A model generated the notes under the pieces. The model worked only from the letters and a program-made list of their open reading frames with translations. It had not been told where the DNA came from and searched no databases. Of a stretch of 64,000 nt of DNA, positions 31,771-40,467 are shown one piece after another. The position numbers and the translations under genes were made by a program. Source of the DNA: a virus; the IMG/VR virus record IMGVR_UViG_3300042922_000725, positions 1 through 64,000 of that record. One strand, 5' to 3'. How positions within the stretch are numbered: position 1 is the stretch's first letter; each line of letters begins with the position of its first letter.

Positions 31771-33057
31771 ATGATAAAAGATATAAATTATTATAGGAAA
31801 CTTGCAGGGAGTTATAATTTTAATACTGAAAAAGAATACAAACTATCTCAAATTTCAGACAACTATAACAAAAACATGGCTAATGTGATAACTGGTTTTG
31901 ATATATTGATAAGTACAGATAGAGCTGATGTAGTAAAAATTAATGGGATAGAAAAAAGAGCTTTAATTGATTATAATTCTAATTTCACTCTGGCAAAGCT
32001 AGAAAATGGTCAAAGAACAATAAAAACATATCCTAACGATATGAAAACTGGTGATTATGTTGAAATAAAGAATTATACAGATGCAGATGTTTATATAAAA
32101 CATATAGTAATAGCGAAAGACCCAATGAGAGAAAACTATGAACAAGGTTATATTAAAGAATGTAATTTTACTCCTAAATGGATTGACGAATTCAATAATA
32201 TAATTGAAAGATGCTGTATATTGGAGGATAAAACATTATATACTTCAGGTGAAAAAATAAACAAATATCTTGTTCAAGGAGATACCGATGCTATAATGAC
32301 AATGCCAAATGATAAGAATACTATAAAACTTAAAACTGGGGATAGATTTATTTTAGGAAATAATATAAATCAAAGGAAGGTTTATCGTATAACTAAAACT
32401 AATGATTTTGAAGAAGGTTTACTTAATATTTATCTTGTTGAAGATAAAATTAGTGATGAATACGATAATTTAACCCTTGGTATAGCCAACTATTATGGTA
32501 AACCTACTATAAATATAAACATATTAAATGAACTTCCATTAAAGGTAACACAAGGACTAACAGTACAATTAAATCATGAAATTAAGGTTGACGGAGAAGT
32601 TAGTAACTTACCTGTAGTATACAGCTCCAATAATACAAATGTAAGCATTGATAATAACGGATTAATAACAGGAAATACTTTAGGTAATTCAACAATTACA
32701 GTAAGTCTAGAAGATAATCCAAATATAAAATCTACTATTAATATTGAAGTTGTTTCTTTACCTATATCCGACAATTACAGCGTAAAAATAATAGGCTCTG
32801 ACTCTATACCAAAAACAGTTACTCCAAAAACTTATACAGCCAATATATATAACAATGGAGAATTGATAACTGATAATAGTCAAAGTGTTACATGGAGTGT
32901 TAGTGACAATAGTAAAATACAAATAACTTATCAAGATGATAAAACTATTAAAATTAAGGGATTGGCTTATGAAGGAACATTTATATTAACGGCAAAATTA
33001 AATAGTGATATAACAATAAAAGATGATAAAACGATTATTTTATCTACTGCTAACTAG
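31771..33057 (+). CDS. Head closure/connector-like protein with Ig-like (BIG2) domains
   Basis: The N-terminal ~260 residues are alpha/beta and resemble a connector/stopper (many short beta strands, DRFILGNNINQRKVYRI). Residues ~270-340 form a BIG2 Ig-like domain with the typical VSIDNNGLITGNTLGNSTITVS, and a second Ig-like domain follows to the end. Such domains decorate virions and may bind host surface. ATG 31771 is preferred to the in-frame TTG at 31762. A connector fused to Ig domains is unusual, so the first half may be something else. Confidence 0.5.
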   Translation: MIKDINYYRKLAGSYNFNTEKEYKLSQISDNYNKNMANVITGFDILISTDRADVVKINGIEKRALIDYNSNFTLAKLENGQRTIKTYPNDMKTGDYVEIKNYTDADVYIKHIVIAKDPMRENYEQGYIKECNFTPKWIDEFNNIIERCCILEDKTLYTSGEKINKYLVQGDTDAIMTMPNDKNTIKLKTGDRFILGNNINQRKVYRITKTNDFEEGLLNIYLVEDKISDEYDNLTLGIANYYGKPTININILNELPLKVTQGLTVQLNHEIKVDGEVSNLPVVYSSNNTNVSIDNNGLITGNTLGNSTITVSLEDNPNIKSTINIEVVSLPISDNYSVKIIGSDSIPKTVTPKTYTANIYNNGELITDNSQSVTWSVSDNSKIQITYQDDKTIKIKGLAYEGTFILTAKLNSDITIKDDKTIILSTAN

Positions 33058-33068
33058 GAGGTATTTGG

Positions 33069-33605
33069 ATGTTTGATAATTATTATTTTAATGCAGACCA
33101 AGCAAATAATATAAATAGAAACATATCTGATAAGTTGTGTGAAAATGAAAGACTTATGAAGTTGCTTTTTTATGGTTCTGTGGATGCCTTAGACAGACCT
33201 CCTATATATATGACAGATGAAAATATAATGTTTGAAATAGCAAAACAACCTATTATTTACGACAAGGATATAAAAACAAGAATTTTCTTTTCTCCAAGTC
33301 CTAAGCAAACTCAAGAAGATCAAAGAGTGGAACTAAGGTTTTTTATACTTGATTTTATTCCAGAAAACAATGTACTATCAAAAGCGAGATTTTGTTTTCA
33401 AATAGTATGTTTTGATAGGCTGTGGAATTTAAACGAAGGTAAGGTTAGACCATATGAAATAATAACTGAAATATTAAATTCATTAAATGGAGTGGATATT
33501 AAAGGTATAGGCTTATTAAGCTTTGCAAAAAATCCAATTACATATAGGGAGTTTTCTGATTGGCATAGAGGTTACGTTATGTTCGGTTCAACAAGAGTTG
33601 AGTAG
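33069..33605 (+). CDS. Probable neck / tail completion protein
   Basis: A 178-residue protein preceded by AGGAGG and located between the connector and tail-tube genes, where head-closure and tail-terminator proteins are encoded. It contains beta segments (RVELRFFILDF, ARFCFQIVCFDRLW) like those of tail-terminator folds. There is no decisive motif. Confidence 0.5.
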   Translation: MFDNYYFNADQANNINRNISDKLCENERLMKLLFYGSVDALDRPPIYMTDENIMFEIAKQPIIYDKDIKTRIFFSPSPKQTQEDQRVELRFFILDFIPENNVLSKARFCFQIVCFDRLWNLNEGKVRPYEIITEILNSLNGVDIKGIGLLSFAKNPITYREFSDWHRGYVMFGSTRVE

Positions 33606-33615
33606 GTGACAATTT

Positions 33616-34500
33616 GTGATAAGTATAGATGATGAAAGATTTATATATGATGAACCTTTTAAATATTTGCCAGAGAATATAAGAATAAAAAAAGATGAAT
33701 TATTAGATGAATTTCATAGACTAGAACAGATATTAGGGTATTCCGAAGTAAATGAAAGAATTGAAGAAATATTAATTGAACTTAAAGAATTAGAAAAAGA
33801 AATATTGATGATTTATCCAGTTACAGTTAGAAGCTATTTGGGTTTTCACAGTTGTATTAATTGTTTATTACTTGAAAAAAATAGAGAACCAGATATTAGA
33901 ATTTTAAAAATGTCATATTTAGATTATTTGTTTGAATTACAAACAAGAAGTGTTGAAAATAAGATATTTTTGCAATGGTTAGAATATTTAATGTTTTTAG
34001 TATTTAAATGCAAAAGTCTTGATTTCTATTACGATAAAAATAAGAAAATATTTTTTAAAATAAATGATATAGTTTTAAATTCAAATGATTTTGACAATAT
34101 AAAGGATATTATATTAAAACAAAATGGAATAGAGCATGAGGAAAATATAATTGATTTTGAGTTTGAAAAAGCTTTGAAAGAAGCGCAAAAATATAAAGAA
34201 AAACACGAAGATAAACCAGCCAATTTAGAAGAAAGAATAATTTCTTATCATTCTTTTAATGGATATGATTATGAAAAAATATATAATTTAACTATTAGAA
34301 AATTTAATAAAGGACTACAAAGAATGTGTATGAAAACAGATTATGAAGTACATAAAGCCGCAGAAATATCAGGAATGGTTAAATTTAAAGATAGCGTTAA
34401 TCATTGGCTTTCTCACGTAGAACCTAAACAAAAATTTGAAGGTTTGGTTGTTAAAGATGCGGATTCAACAATTAATCAAATTAAATCTGCACTTGAATAA
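33616..34500 (+). CDS. Unknown helical protein upstream of the tail tube
   Basis: Begins with GTG 33616 after TAGGTGAC. The 294-residue product is charged and predominantly helical (RLEQILGYSEVNERIEEILIELKELEKEIL). It lies between the neck and tail-tube genes, a slot often used by tail assembly or structural accessory proteins. No family is recognised. Confidence 0.6.
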   Translation: MISIDDERFIYDEPFKYLPENIRIKKDELLDEFHRLEQILGYSEVNERIEEILIELKELEKEILMIYPVTVRSYLGFHSCINCLLLEKNREPDIRILKMSYLDYLFELQTRSVENKIFLQWLEYLMFLVFKCKSLDFYYDKNKKIFFKINDIVLNSNDFDNIKDIILKQNGIEHEENIIDFEFEKALKEAQKYKEKHEDKPANLEERIISYHSFNGYDYEKIYNLTIRKFNKGLQRMCMKTDYEVHKAAEISGMVKFKDSVNHWLSHVEPKQKFEGLVVKDADSTINQIKSALE

Positions 34501-34534
34501 TAAAAAATAAATAAAAATAAGGAGGAATATACAC

Positions 34535-35506
34535 ATGAATGAGTTTTTAATTTCGGTATGTGATGCTATAGTTAGAGACAGAGAAGCTGACCAAATTATG
34601 ATATATGCAAAAACAGAGATGGAATCAACTATGTCCCAAGAAGTTGCATCACAAGAAATAGCTGGTGGTTTTGAAAATAAACTTTTGTTTGACCACAATC
34701 ATACAAAAAGATTGAATTTTACTCTTAATGATGCTAGATTTGACGAAGGGTATCTTGCAATAAACAGTGGGGTTCTTATTGAAAATGTTGCTAAAGATGT
34801 TTACAAAAGAGATATTATAACTCTTGATGCAAGTGGTAATGGAGTTGCAAGTTCTACTCCAGTAGGTAAAGTATTTATAAAAGGTTCAACAGGAATTGTA
34901 TCTGTTACACCATCAGGTTCAAATTTTACATATTTGCAATTTGCAAGTCAAAAAGTTGAAGTGGTTTATAAATATAATACAAATGTTGATTCTATTGATT
35001 TTAATGCTAGTAAATTTTCCAAGACTTATGAACTAACATTAATAGGCAAAAGATTTAATAAAACTGGACAGTCAGCAGAAATTCAAATTATAATTCCAAA
35101 TTGGAAACCAACTGGTAGTTTTTCTTTGAACTTTACAGCAGAAGGAAATACTACTTCTCCAATAGAAGGTAAGGCATTAGCTGATGATATAACAGATTCT
35201 TATGGTAGTTTAAATATAGTTCCAGTTAATCAAACTATAACTTATTCAGCAATAGCTTCTATACCAACAAATGCTGCTTTAAGTTCGTCTAATTCAACTG
35301 TACAAATAACTACTTATGGTATTCGCGGTGGAAGTTATGCAAATGTATTATTTGATGCGTCTGCATGTACTTATGTATCTTCTACAACAGCTACAGCAAC
35401 AGTAAATTCTAGTGGACTAGTTACAAGGGCTGCTTCAGGAACAACTACCATAACAATCACACACACTAGTGGGTTAAAGGATTATGTTCAAATAACCGCT
35501 TCTTAA
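34535..35506 (+). CDS. Major tail tube protein with C-terminal BIG2 domain
   Basis: The first ~225 residues fit a beta-barrel tail-tube protein. After ~225 comes an Ig-like BIG2 segment (ATATVNSSGLVTRAASGTTTITITHTSG). Many siphovirus tail-tube proteins bear such a domain on the outside of the tail. GGAGGAAT precedes the ATG, and a 12-bp terminator follows after 50 bases, consistent with a highly expressed gene. The downstream genes again carry BIG2-like sequence. Confidence 0.72.
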   Translation: MNEFLISVCDAIVRDREADQIMIYAKTEMESTMSQEVASQEIAGGFENKLLFDHNHTKRLNFTLNDARFDEGYLAINSGVLIENVAKDVYKRDIITLDASGNGVASSTPVGKVFIKGSTGIVSVTPSGSNFTYLQFASQKVEVVYKYNTNVDSIDFNASKFSKTYELTLIGKRFNKTGQSAEIQIIIPNWKPTGSFSLNFTAEGNTTSPIEGKALADDITDSYGSLNIVPVNQTITYSAIASIPTNAALSSSNSTVQITTYGIRGGSYANVLFDASACTYVSSTTATATVNSSGLVTRAASGTTTITITHTSGLKDYVQITAS

Positions 35507-35553
35507 TAAAATATAAACAAAAGTATATAAATAGAATTACAAATTTATTTATA
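35506..35553 (+). promoter_or_regulatory. Recurrent motif copy with hairpin
   Basis: TAATAAAATATAAACAAA (35504-35521) directly after the tail-tube stop; TATAAATA (35526-35533) pairs with TATTTATA (35546-35553). Confidence 0.4.
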
Positions 35554-35558
35554 GTAAT

Positions 35559-35590
35559 AAAAGAGCTATGCCGAAACATGGCTCTTTTCC
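35559..35590 (+). terminator. Rho-independent terminator
   Basis: AAAAGAGCTATG (35559-35570) pairs with CATGGCTCTTTT (35577-35588) around CCGAAA; T-rich sequence follows. It ends the tail-tube transcript. Confidence 0.85.
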
Positions 35591-35634
35591 ATTTTTAATC
35601 CCTAATCCTTAATGTCGGAAGGAGAAAAATAAAA

Positions 35635-36579
35635 ATGTCTAAAAGATTGGATTATGAATATGTGAAGGATTATATTGAAAAGGAAAATTATAAATTGATA
35701 TCTGTTGAATATAAAAAAAGTGCTGATAAATTAAATCTAATTTGTCCTAAAAATCATAACATATGGATAAGTTTTAATAATTTTAAAAAAGGTAAAAGAT
35801 GTGGTGTTTGTTTTGGAAATAATTATCTAAATTATCAAACAGTTAAAAATTTTATAGAAATTGAAAGTGGTAGTAATTGTATATTATTAAGCGAAGATTA
35901 TATAAATAATGTACAAATGCTAAAAATAAAATGTAATTGTGGAAGTGTTTTTAAAACAACTTTTGCAAAATTCAACAATCGAAATAAAAGACAATGTAAT
36001 AATTGCGGTAATTTATTAAAAAATAAAGATAAAGCAAAAATTCATAGTAAATTTGTAGAAGAGATATATAATTTGGTTGCGAATGAATATACAATACTAG
36101 GGCAATATGTTACTAGTAAAACTCCAATATTAATAAAACATAATGTATGTGGAAATGAATATTATGTAACACCATCTAACTTTAATAGTAAACATAATCA
36201 AACAAGGTGCCCTAAATGCAAAAGTTCAAAATCAGAAAAAGAAACAGAAAAGATTTTGAATAAAAATAAAATTATTTATAAAAAACAATTCAAATTTGAT
36301 AATTGTAAAAATATATTTTCATTGCCTTTTGATTTTGCAATTTTTGATAACAATGAAAAATTAATAATTTTATTGGAACTAGATGGAGAACAACACTACA
36401 AACCTGTTAGATTTGGTGGTGTTAGTCACGACATTGCAGAAAAGAACTACAAGTTAAACAAGATTAGAGATGATATTAAAAATGAATATTGTGAAAAAAA
36501 TAATATACGTTTACTTCGAATTTCATATATAGAGTTTAAAAATATTGAGCAAATATTAATTAACGAACTCAATAGATAA
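35635..36579 (+). CDS. Zinc-finger homing endonuclease with Vsr-like nuclease domain
   Basis: Related in design to the product at 20048. Cysteine knuckles lie in the N-terminal 200 residues (CGVC, CNCG, CNNCG, CPKC). The nuclease core is at LPFDFAIFD (D233), LELDGEQHY (E248, D250, E252-Q253-H254) and NNIRLLRISYIE. The terminator upstream and 130 bases without a gene downstream isolate it within the tail module, as expected for an inserted mobile gene. GGAAGGAG precedes the ATG. Confidence 0.82.
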   Translation: MSKRLDYEYVKDYIEKENYKLISVEYKKSADKLNLICPKNHNIWISFNNFKKGKRCGVCFGNNYLNYQTVKNFIEIESGSNCILLSEDYINNVQMLKIKCNCGSVFKTTFAKFNNRNKRQCNNCGNLLKNKDKAKIHSKFVEEIYNLVANEYTILGQYVTSKTPILIKHNVCGNEYYVTPSNFNSKHNQTRCPKCKSSKSEKETEKILNKNKIIYKKQFKFDNCKNIFSLPFDFAIFDNNEKLIILLELDGEQHYKPVRFGGVSHDIAEKNYKLNKIRDDIKNEYCEKNNIRLLRISYIEFKNIEQILINELNR

Positions 36580-36721
36580 AATACAACTTTATAGTGTTTT
36601 TGTTGAATTAATGTATAAAAATAATCATTATCATATAAATAATGCTTTAAATTAGAAAATACTAGAGACTTGCTTAATCTCTCTAATAATATAAAACATT
36701 AAAAGGAAAGAGGTGTTTTTA

Positions 36722-37291
36722 ATGGCTCAATTATATTTTGGTTCTAATTCAACTCAAACTTCAACGGCAAATCAAGAAATAATTCAAATAAATAAACCAT
36801 TAAATTACGAAGGAACTTTTGTTACAAACACATTGAGTTTTAGTAACAATGAAGATTGTCATGTAAAAATAAATAACAGTGACGAAATATTCATTCCAAG
36901 CGGTGGTTTTGATTTTGGAAGTGAGCATTCTATAAGAACTTTTGAAATTGTAGAAGCAGATATTGAGTTTAATTATTTAGGCTCATATTTACCAGCAAAA
37001 ATCAATCAGAATCAATCAAAAGATAATCCTTCTAACTTTATAGGTATAACAGCAAGACCTGCTCAAATTACTCTAGATAATGGAGAGACCAGCTTGATAA
37101 CTGTAACTGGTTTAAGAGAAGGCGTTTATAGTAATATAATTAATCCTGTAAATACATACTACTCTTCCGATGATGAAGATATTTGTTCTGTGTCTAATCA
37201 AGGTTTAGTGTCTTATGTAGGAAGTGGAGAAACGAATATAATTGTTACAAACAGTGGCTTTACAGATACTATCCATGTTACATGTAATTAG
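36722..37291 (+). CDS. Virion protein with BIG2 Ig-like domain
   Basis: The ATG 36722 follows AAAGGAAAGAGG; an in-frame GTG at 36713 is rejected because it lies in the ribosome site. N-terminal half is beta-rich. The C-terminal ~85 residues carry the BIG2 pattern (DICSVSNQGLVSYVGSGETNIIV). It probably forms part of the tail or a fibre, by analogy with the Ig domains of the neighbouring tail tube and connector proteins. Confidence 0.6.
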   Translation: MAQLYFGSNSTQTSTANQEIIQINKPLNYEGTFVTNTLSFSNNEDCHVKINNSDEIFIPSGGFDFGSEHSIRTFEIVEADIEFNYLGSYLPAKINQNQSKDNPSNFIGITARPAQITLDNGETSLITVTGLREGVYSNIINPVNTYYSSDDEDICSVSNQGLVSYVGSGETNIIVTNSGFTDTIHVTCN

Positions 37292-37309
37292 TAAGCGAGG
37301 TGAATAAAA

Positions 37310-37639
37310 GTGGGTTATAATAATAATAAAGTTGGAATAGCAACAAATAGTCAAAAACTTGCTTCACGTGAAGATACTTACTACCTAAACTTCAATAATC
37401 TAAGTAACAAACCACAAACATTAGAATTTACATATACGGCTAGTTCAGCAACAAATACAATTCCAATAGGAATGACAATCAATCCATTAAAAGATAAGAT
37501 ATCAATTATATGGGAAGGTCTTCCTTTAACCTTGGAGAATTACGAATTAAAAACAAATAATTATGAAATCTTATTGACAGATTGGACTTGTGATTCTGGA
37601 GATAAGTTCTATTTTACTGTTTATAAGAACATGAAATAA
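37310..37639 (+). CDS. Unknown beta-rich protein, 109 residues
   Basis: GTG start after GCGAGGTGAATAAAA. Predicted mostly strands (EFTYTASSATNTIPIGMTI, DKFYFTVYKNMK). It sits between the BIG2 protein and the tail spike on the same strand with small gaps, so it is most likely a small tail structural protein. No family recognised. Confidence 0.6.
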   Translation: MGYNNNKVGIATNSQKLASREDTYYLNFNNLSNKPQTLEFTYTASSATNTIPIGMTINPLKDKISIIWEGLPLTLENYELKTNNYEILLTDWTCDSGDKFYFTVYKNMK

Positions 37640-37651
37640 GGAGGTGTAATA

Positions 37652-39157
37652 ATGGCAAAGCCTCAAAAACAAGTAGAAATTGATAATTTAAGTTCGGAAT
37701 TGGCGCACATCTCGTCACAGAAAGCATATGTTAATAAAGATATGACGACGGCAGAAATTCAAGCAAAAGCTGATAGCCTTATTAACGGTGGAATATTAGA
37801 ATTTATATATTCAAACGAGTATATAATTACAGAGGCTATTTTACTAAAGCCTTACACGACTGTAGAAGGTAATAATAGTAAAATAACGGTAAATAGTGAT
37901 ATAACTGTTTTTGCTACATTGGGGTTGACTGAAACATATAGTAATATAATTATTCAAAATTTAGAAATTTGGGATAATGGTGTTTTGGCACGTAGTAAAT
38001 ATCACATTGATTTAAAAAATGCAGTTGTCTCAAGTATATTTAATGTAAAAATTTATAGTGGAACAATGTCTCCTAGTGATGTCGCAGGAATTAAATTTTC
38101 GAGAAATGAAGCAATTTCCACTTTTGTAAATACTGTAGAAAAATGTGTTTTAAATCAAGCCAGTATAGTCATGGAATCAAGTGATTCATGGATAAAACAT
38201 AATACGATTTGGGCATATAGTAGGAGTTTCGGCATTCATGTAGTTAAAACAAGTCAATTTATATCGGAAAATCAGATTGTTGGAAGCCCTGTGCATGGTG
38301 GCATATATGTAAATGATATAATAGACAATTTCAACATTGAACTATTGAAAATAGTAGATAATTATTTTGACGGTTCTTATGATTTAATAGATTCGGGTAT
38401 AGGCATCAAAGGGAATAAACTTGTTGAATGTTTAATAACCAATAATGATTTTTGGAGACAAATGGATGAAGCAATTATATTAACATCTTCAAGCGATAAT
38501 AAAATTATTGGTAATACTTTTAAAAATTGTAATAGACGTGATAATTCGAAATCAGATATAGTGATAAATGGTGGCGGATATAACATAATTGCCTCAAATG
38601 GATTTACACGACAAGTTGTGCATACAAATAAAGGCAAAGCTATTAGCGGGACATCAACCAATAATAGTATATATGGCAATATGATATATTTCGATAGTTA
38701 TTATTTGGCACCGATAATTGATGTTGATGCTACAAATAAATTGCTAAACAATCTAAATAGCAATGTAGTTGACACAAAAAGATTACCATCTAAGTCAATC
38801 TTAACATTTTGGCAAGATGGCGTAGCAGCTAGTGTAGGGTTAACATCTGTAAATACAAATGGAAGTGCATTAAAATCTTATATACTAGGTTACAATGCAA
38901 AGATTCTCGCAATAAGTTTAGTTGTTAGTATTCCAAGGACGGCAGGAACACTAGTGCTTACAGTTTACAAAAATGGTGTTTCTACAGGAGAGCTTCTTAC
39001 CTATAATACTGGTGTCTATACAATGAATAAAACATTTACAACTCCTATAACAATTACAACATCAGATGCTATTTCTTTAAGATATAATACAGACTCAAGT
39101 TGGCTGCCAACAACATTAAATTTCTCGGCTTCTTTGTTAATAGAAATTAGCGAGTAA
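37652..39157 (+). CDS. Tail spike with right-handed beta-helix
   Basis: Residues ~30-345 show the alternating short strands and NN/GN turns of a parallel beta-helix (IIIQNLEIWDNGV, ECLITNNDFWRQMDEAIILTSSSDNKIIGNTF), the fold of phage depolymerases and pectate lyases. The last ~110 residues form a separate beta domain that could trimerise or bind receptor. AAGGAGG precedes the ATG. It should attach to the tail and recognise or cut surface polysaccharide; which polymer is unknown. Confidence 0.75.
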   Translation: MAKPQKQVEIDNLSSELAHISSQKAYVNKDMTTAEIQAKADSLINGGILEFIYSNEYIITEAILLKPYTTVEGNNSKITVNSDITVFATLGLTETYSNIIIQNLEIWDNGVLARSKYHIDLKNAVVSSIFNVKIYSGTMSPSDVAGIKFSRNEAISTFVNTVEKCVLNQASIVMESSDSWIKHNTIWAYSRSFGIHVVKTSQFISENQIVGSPVHGGIYVNDIIDNFNIELLKIVDNYFDGSYDLIDSGIGIKGNKLVECLITNNDFWRQMDEAIILTSSSDNKIIGNTFKNCNRRDNSKSDIVINGGGYNIIASNGFTRQVVHTNKGKAISGTSTNNSIYGNMIYFDSYYLAPIIDVDATNKLLNNLNSNVVDTKRLPSKSILTFWQDGVAASVGLTSVNTNGSALKSYILGYNAKILAISLVVSIPRTAGTLVLTVYKNGVSTGELLTYNTGVYTMNKTFTTPITITTSDAISLRYNTDSSWLPTTLNFSASLLIEISE

Positions 39158-39171
39158 TTTAATTAAGAAAT

Positions 39172-39216
39172 AAAAATAACTGAATTGTATTGGTAGAATA
39201 TAAATCAGTTATTTTT
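39172..39216. terminator. Bidirectional terminator between tail spike and acyltransferase
   Basis: AAAAATAACTGA (39172-39183) pairs with TCAGTTATTTTT (39205-39216), with A- and T-runs on both sides. It separates the convergent genes. Confidence 0.8.
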
Positions 39217-39237
39217 ATTAAAAATCATCAGAATATT

Positions 39238-40353
39238 TTAATTTCTTATGGTTACGAGATTTATTTTCATCATAAATATATTGGTTTTATAATTAATATA
39301 TTTATGAAATTTGTTTAACAAGACCGATATAAAGATAATCATTGCTAAATAAATAAAAAAAGATACAAACAAGGGGAGTCTAAATAATATAAAATCATAG
39401 CTATACATGAAAGCTCCATGTAATAAATAAATCTCAAAAGAAATATTCCCTAAAAAATAATAAAATATAGAAAATTTATTGCAATTTGTTAATTTAATAA
39501 AAATAATTATGGCTATAATAGCAAAAAACATATTTATTGAATTACTAAATATATAGTTTGTTTTAGCATTAAGTTTAATTAGAATTATTAACAATATAAG
39601 AAAAGAAAACATTAAATTAATTGATTTTATTTTTATTTTTTTTCGTAAAGTAAATAGCTGATTGAAAATTTTATCTTTATAAAATGATAAGAATACTCCT
39701 AAAGTAAAATTAAAAGAATTATCCCTGAATAATTGTTTGTTTTTCAATATGCAAAATAATATTGTAGAAATGATAAATAATATCAAAATATTATAGCTCT
39801 TTTTTATTTTTAAATTTATTGTGAAATAGAATATTAGATACCAGAACAACAAATAGAGTATGTACCAGTAATTTCTGTCAACTAAGTTTAGTCCAATTAT
39901 TGATAATAAAATTGATTTTATTGAGTACTTATAATTTAATAAAATAGAATTTAACAAAATCCATATTATATTTAAAAGTAAAAAGGGTATATATATTCTA
40001 ACTATTTTTTTATAAAAAAAATTTTTAATGCCATTAAGTCTTGCTGATTCGGTTAATCCATAACCGGATAAAAACAGAAATATTGGAACCATAAAGGAAC
40101 CAACTGTAGGGAAAATATAAATGGATTTATTGGAGTGTAAAGCATGTACAGCTAAATGTCCTACTACAATATTAAAAATGCAAAACCCCCTCAAAACTGT
40201 TGTAAATTCAATATTCATAGGTTTGTTATCTTTATATTTTTTTCTTGGAATAAAAGCTATAATATAAAACACAGAAATCAAAAGAATACTTGTTATTAAA
40301 GGATATCGATCAATAAGACTTATCTTGTCGTAATTTTTAAAAAGAAAATTCAT
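39238..40353 (-). CDS. Acyltransferase 3 family membrane protein
   Basis: The 371-residue protein has ~10 membrane segments. RGFCIFNIVVGHLAVHA near residue 50 holds the invariant histidine of the acyltransferase 3 fold, and PIFLFLSGYGL appears near residue 95. Members O-acetylate polysaccharides or peptidoglycan. It is on the minus strand, opposite to the virion genes, with its own AAGGAGG site and a shared upstream region with the O-antigen ligase-like gene. Such genes are typical lysogenic-conversion morons that change the bacterial surface and block related phages. The substrate is unknown. Confidence 0.85.
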   Translation of the reverse strand: MNFLFKNYDKISLIDRYPLITSILLISVFYIIAFIPRKKYKDNKPMNIEFTTVLRGFCIFNIVVGHLAVHALHSNKSIYIFPTVGSFMVPIFLFLSGYGLTESARLNGIKNFFYKKIVRIYIPFLLLNIIWILLNSILLNYKYSIKSILLSIIGLNLVDRNYWYILYLLFWYLIFYFTINLKIKKSYNILILFIISTILFCILKNKQLFRDNSFNFTLGVFLSFYKDKIFNQLFTLRKKIKIKSINLMFSFLILLIILIKLNAKTNYIFSNSINMFFAIIAIIIFIKLTNCNKFSIFYYFLGNISFEIYLLHGAFMYSYDFILFRLPLFVSFFIYLAMIIFISVLLNKFHKYINYKTNIFMMKINLVTIRN

Positions 40354-40467
40354 TAAATTACCTCCTTAAACTTATACAATTATAATAACATATGATATAA
40401 TAAAAGTTAAGATTTCATAAAAATTAAAATATATAAATGCAATTAAATAAATTAATGAGGTGATAAT
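40354..40467. promoter_or_regulatory. Divergent promoter region of the two membrane genes
   Basis: Bases 40375-40405 contain TATAAT-type hexamers readable in both directions (for example at about 40383 and 40395). No clear -35 boxes were defined. The two morons are transcribed away from this gap. Confidence 0.45.
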
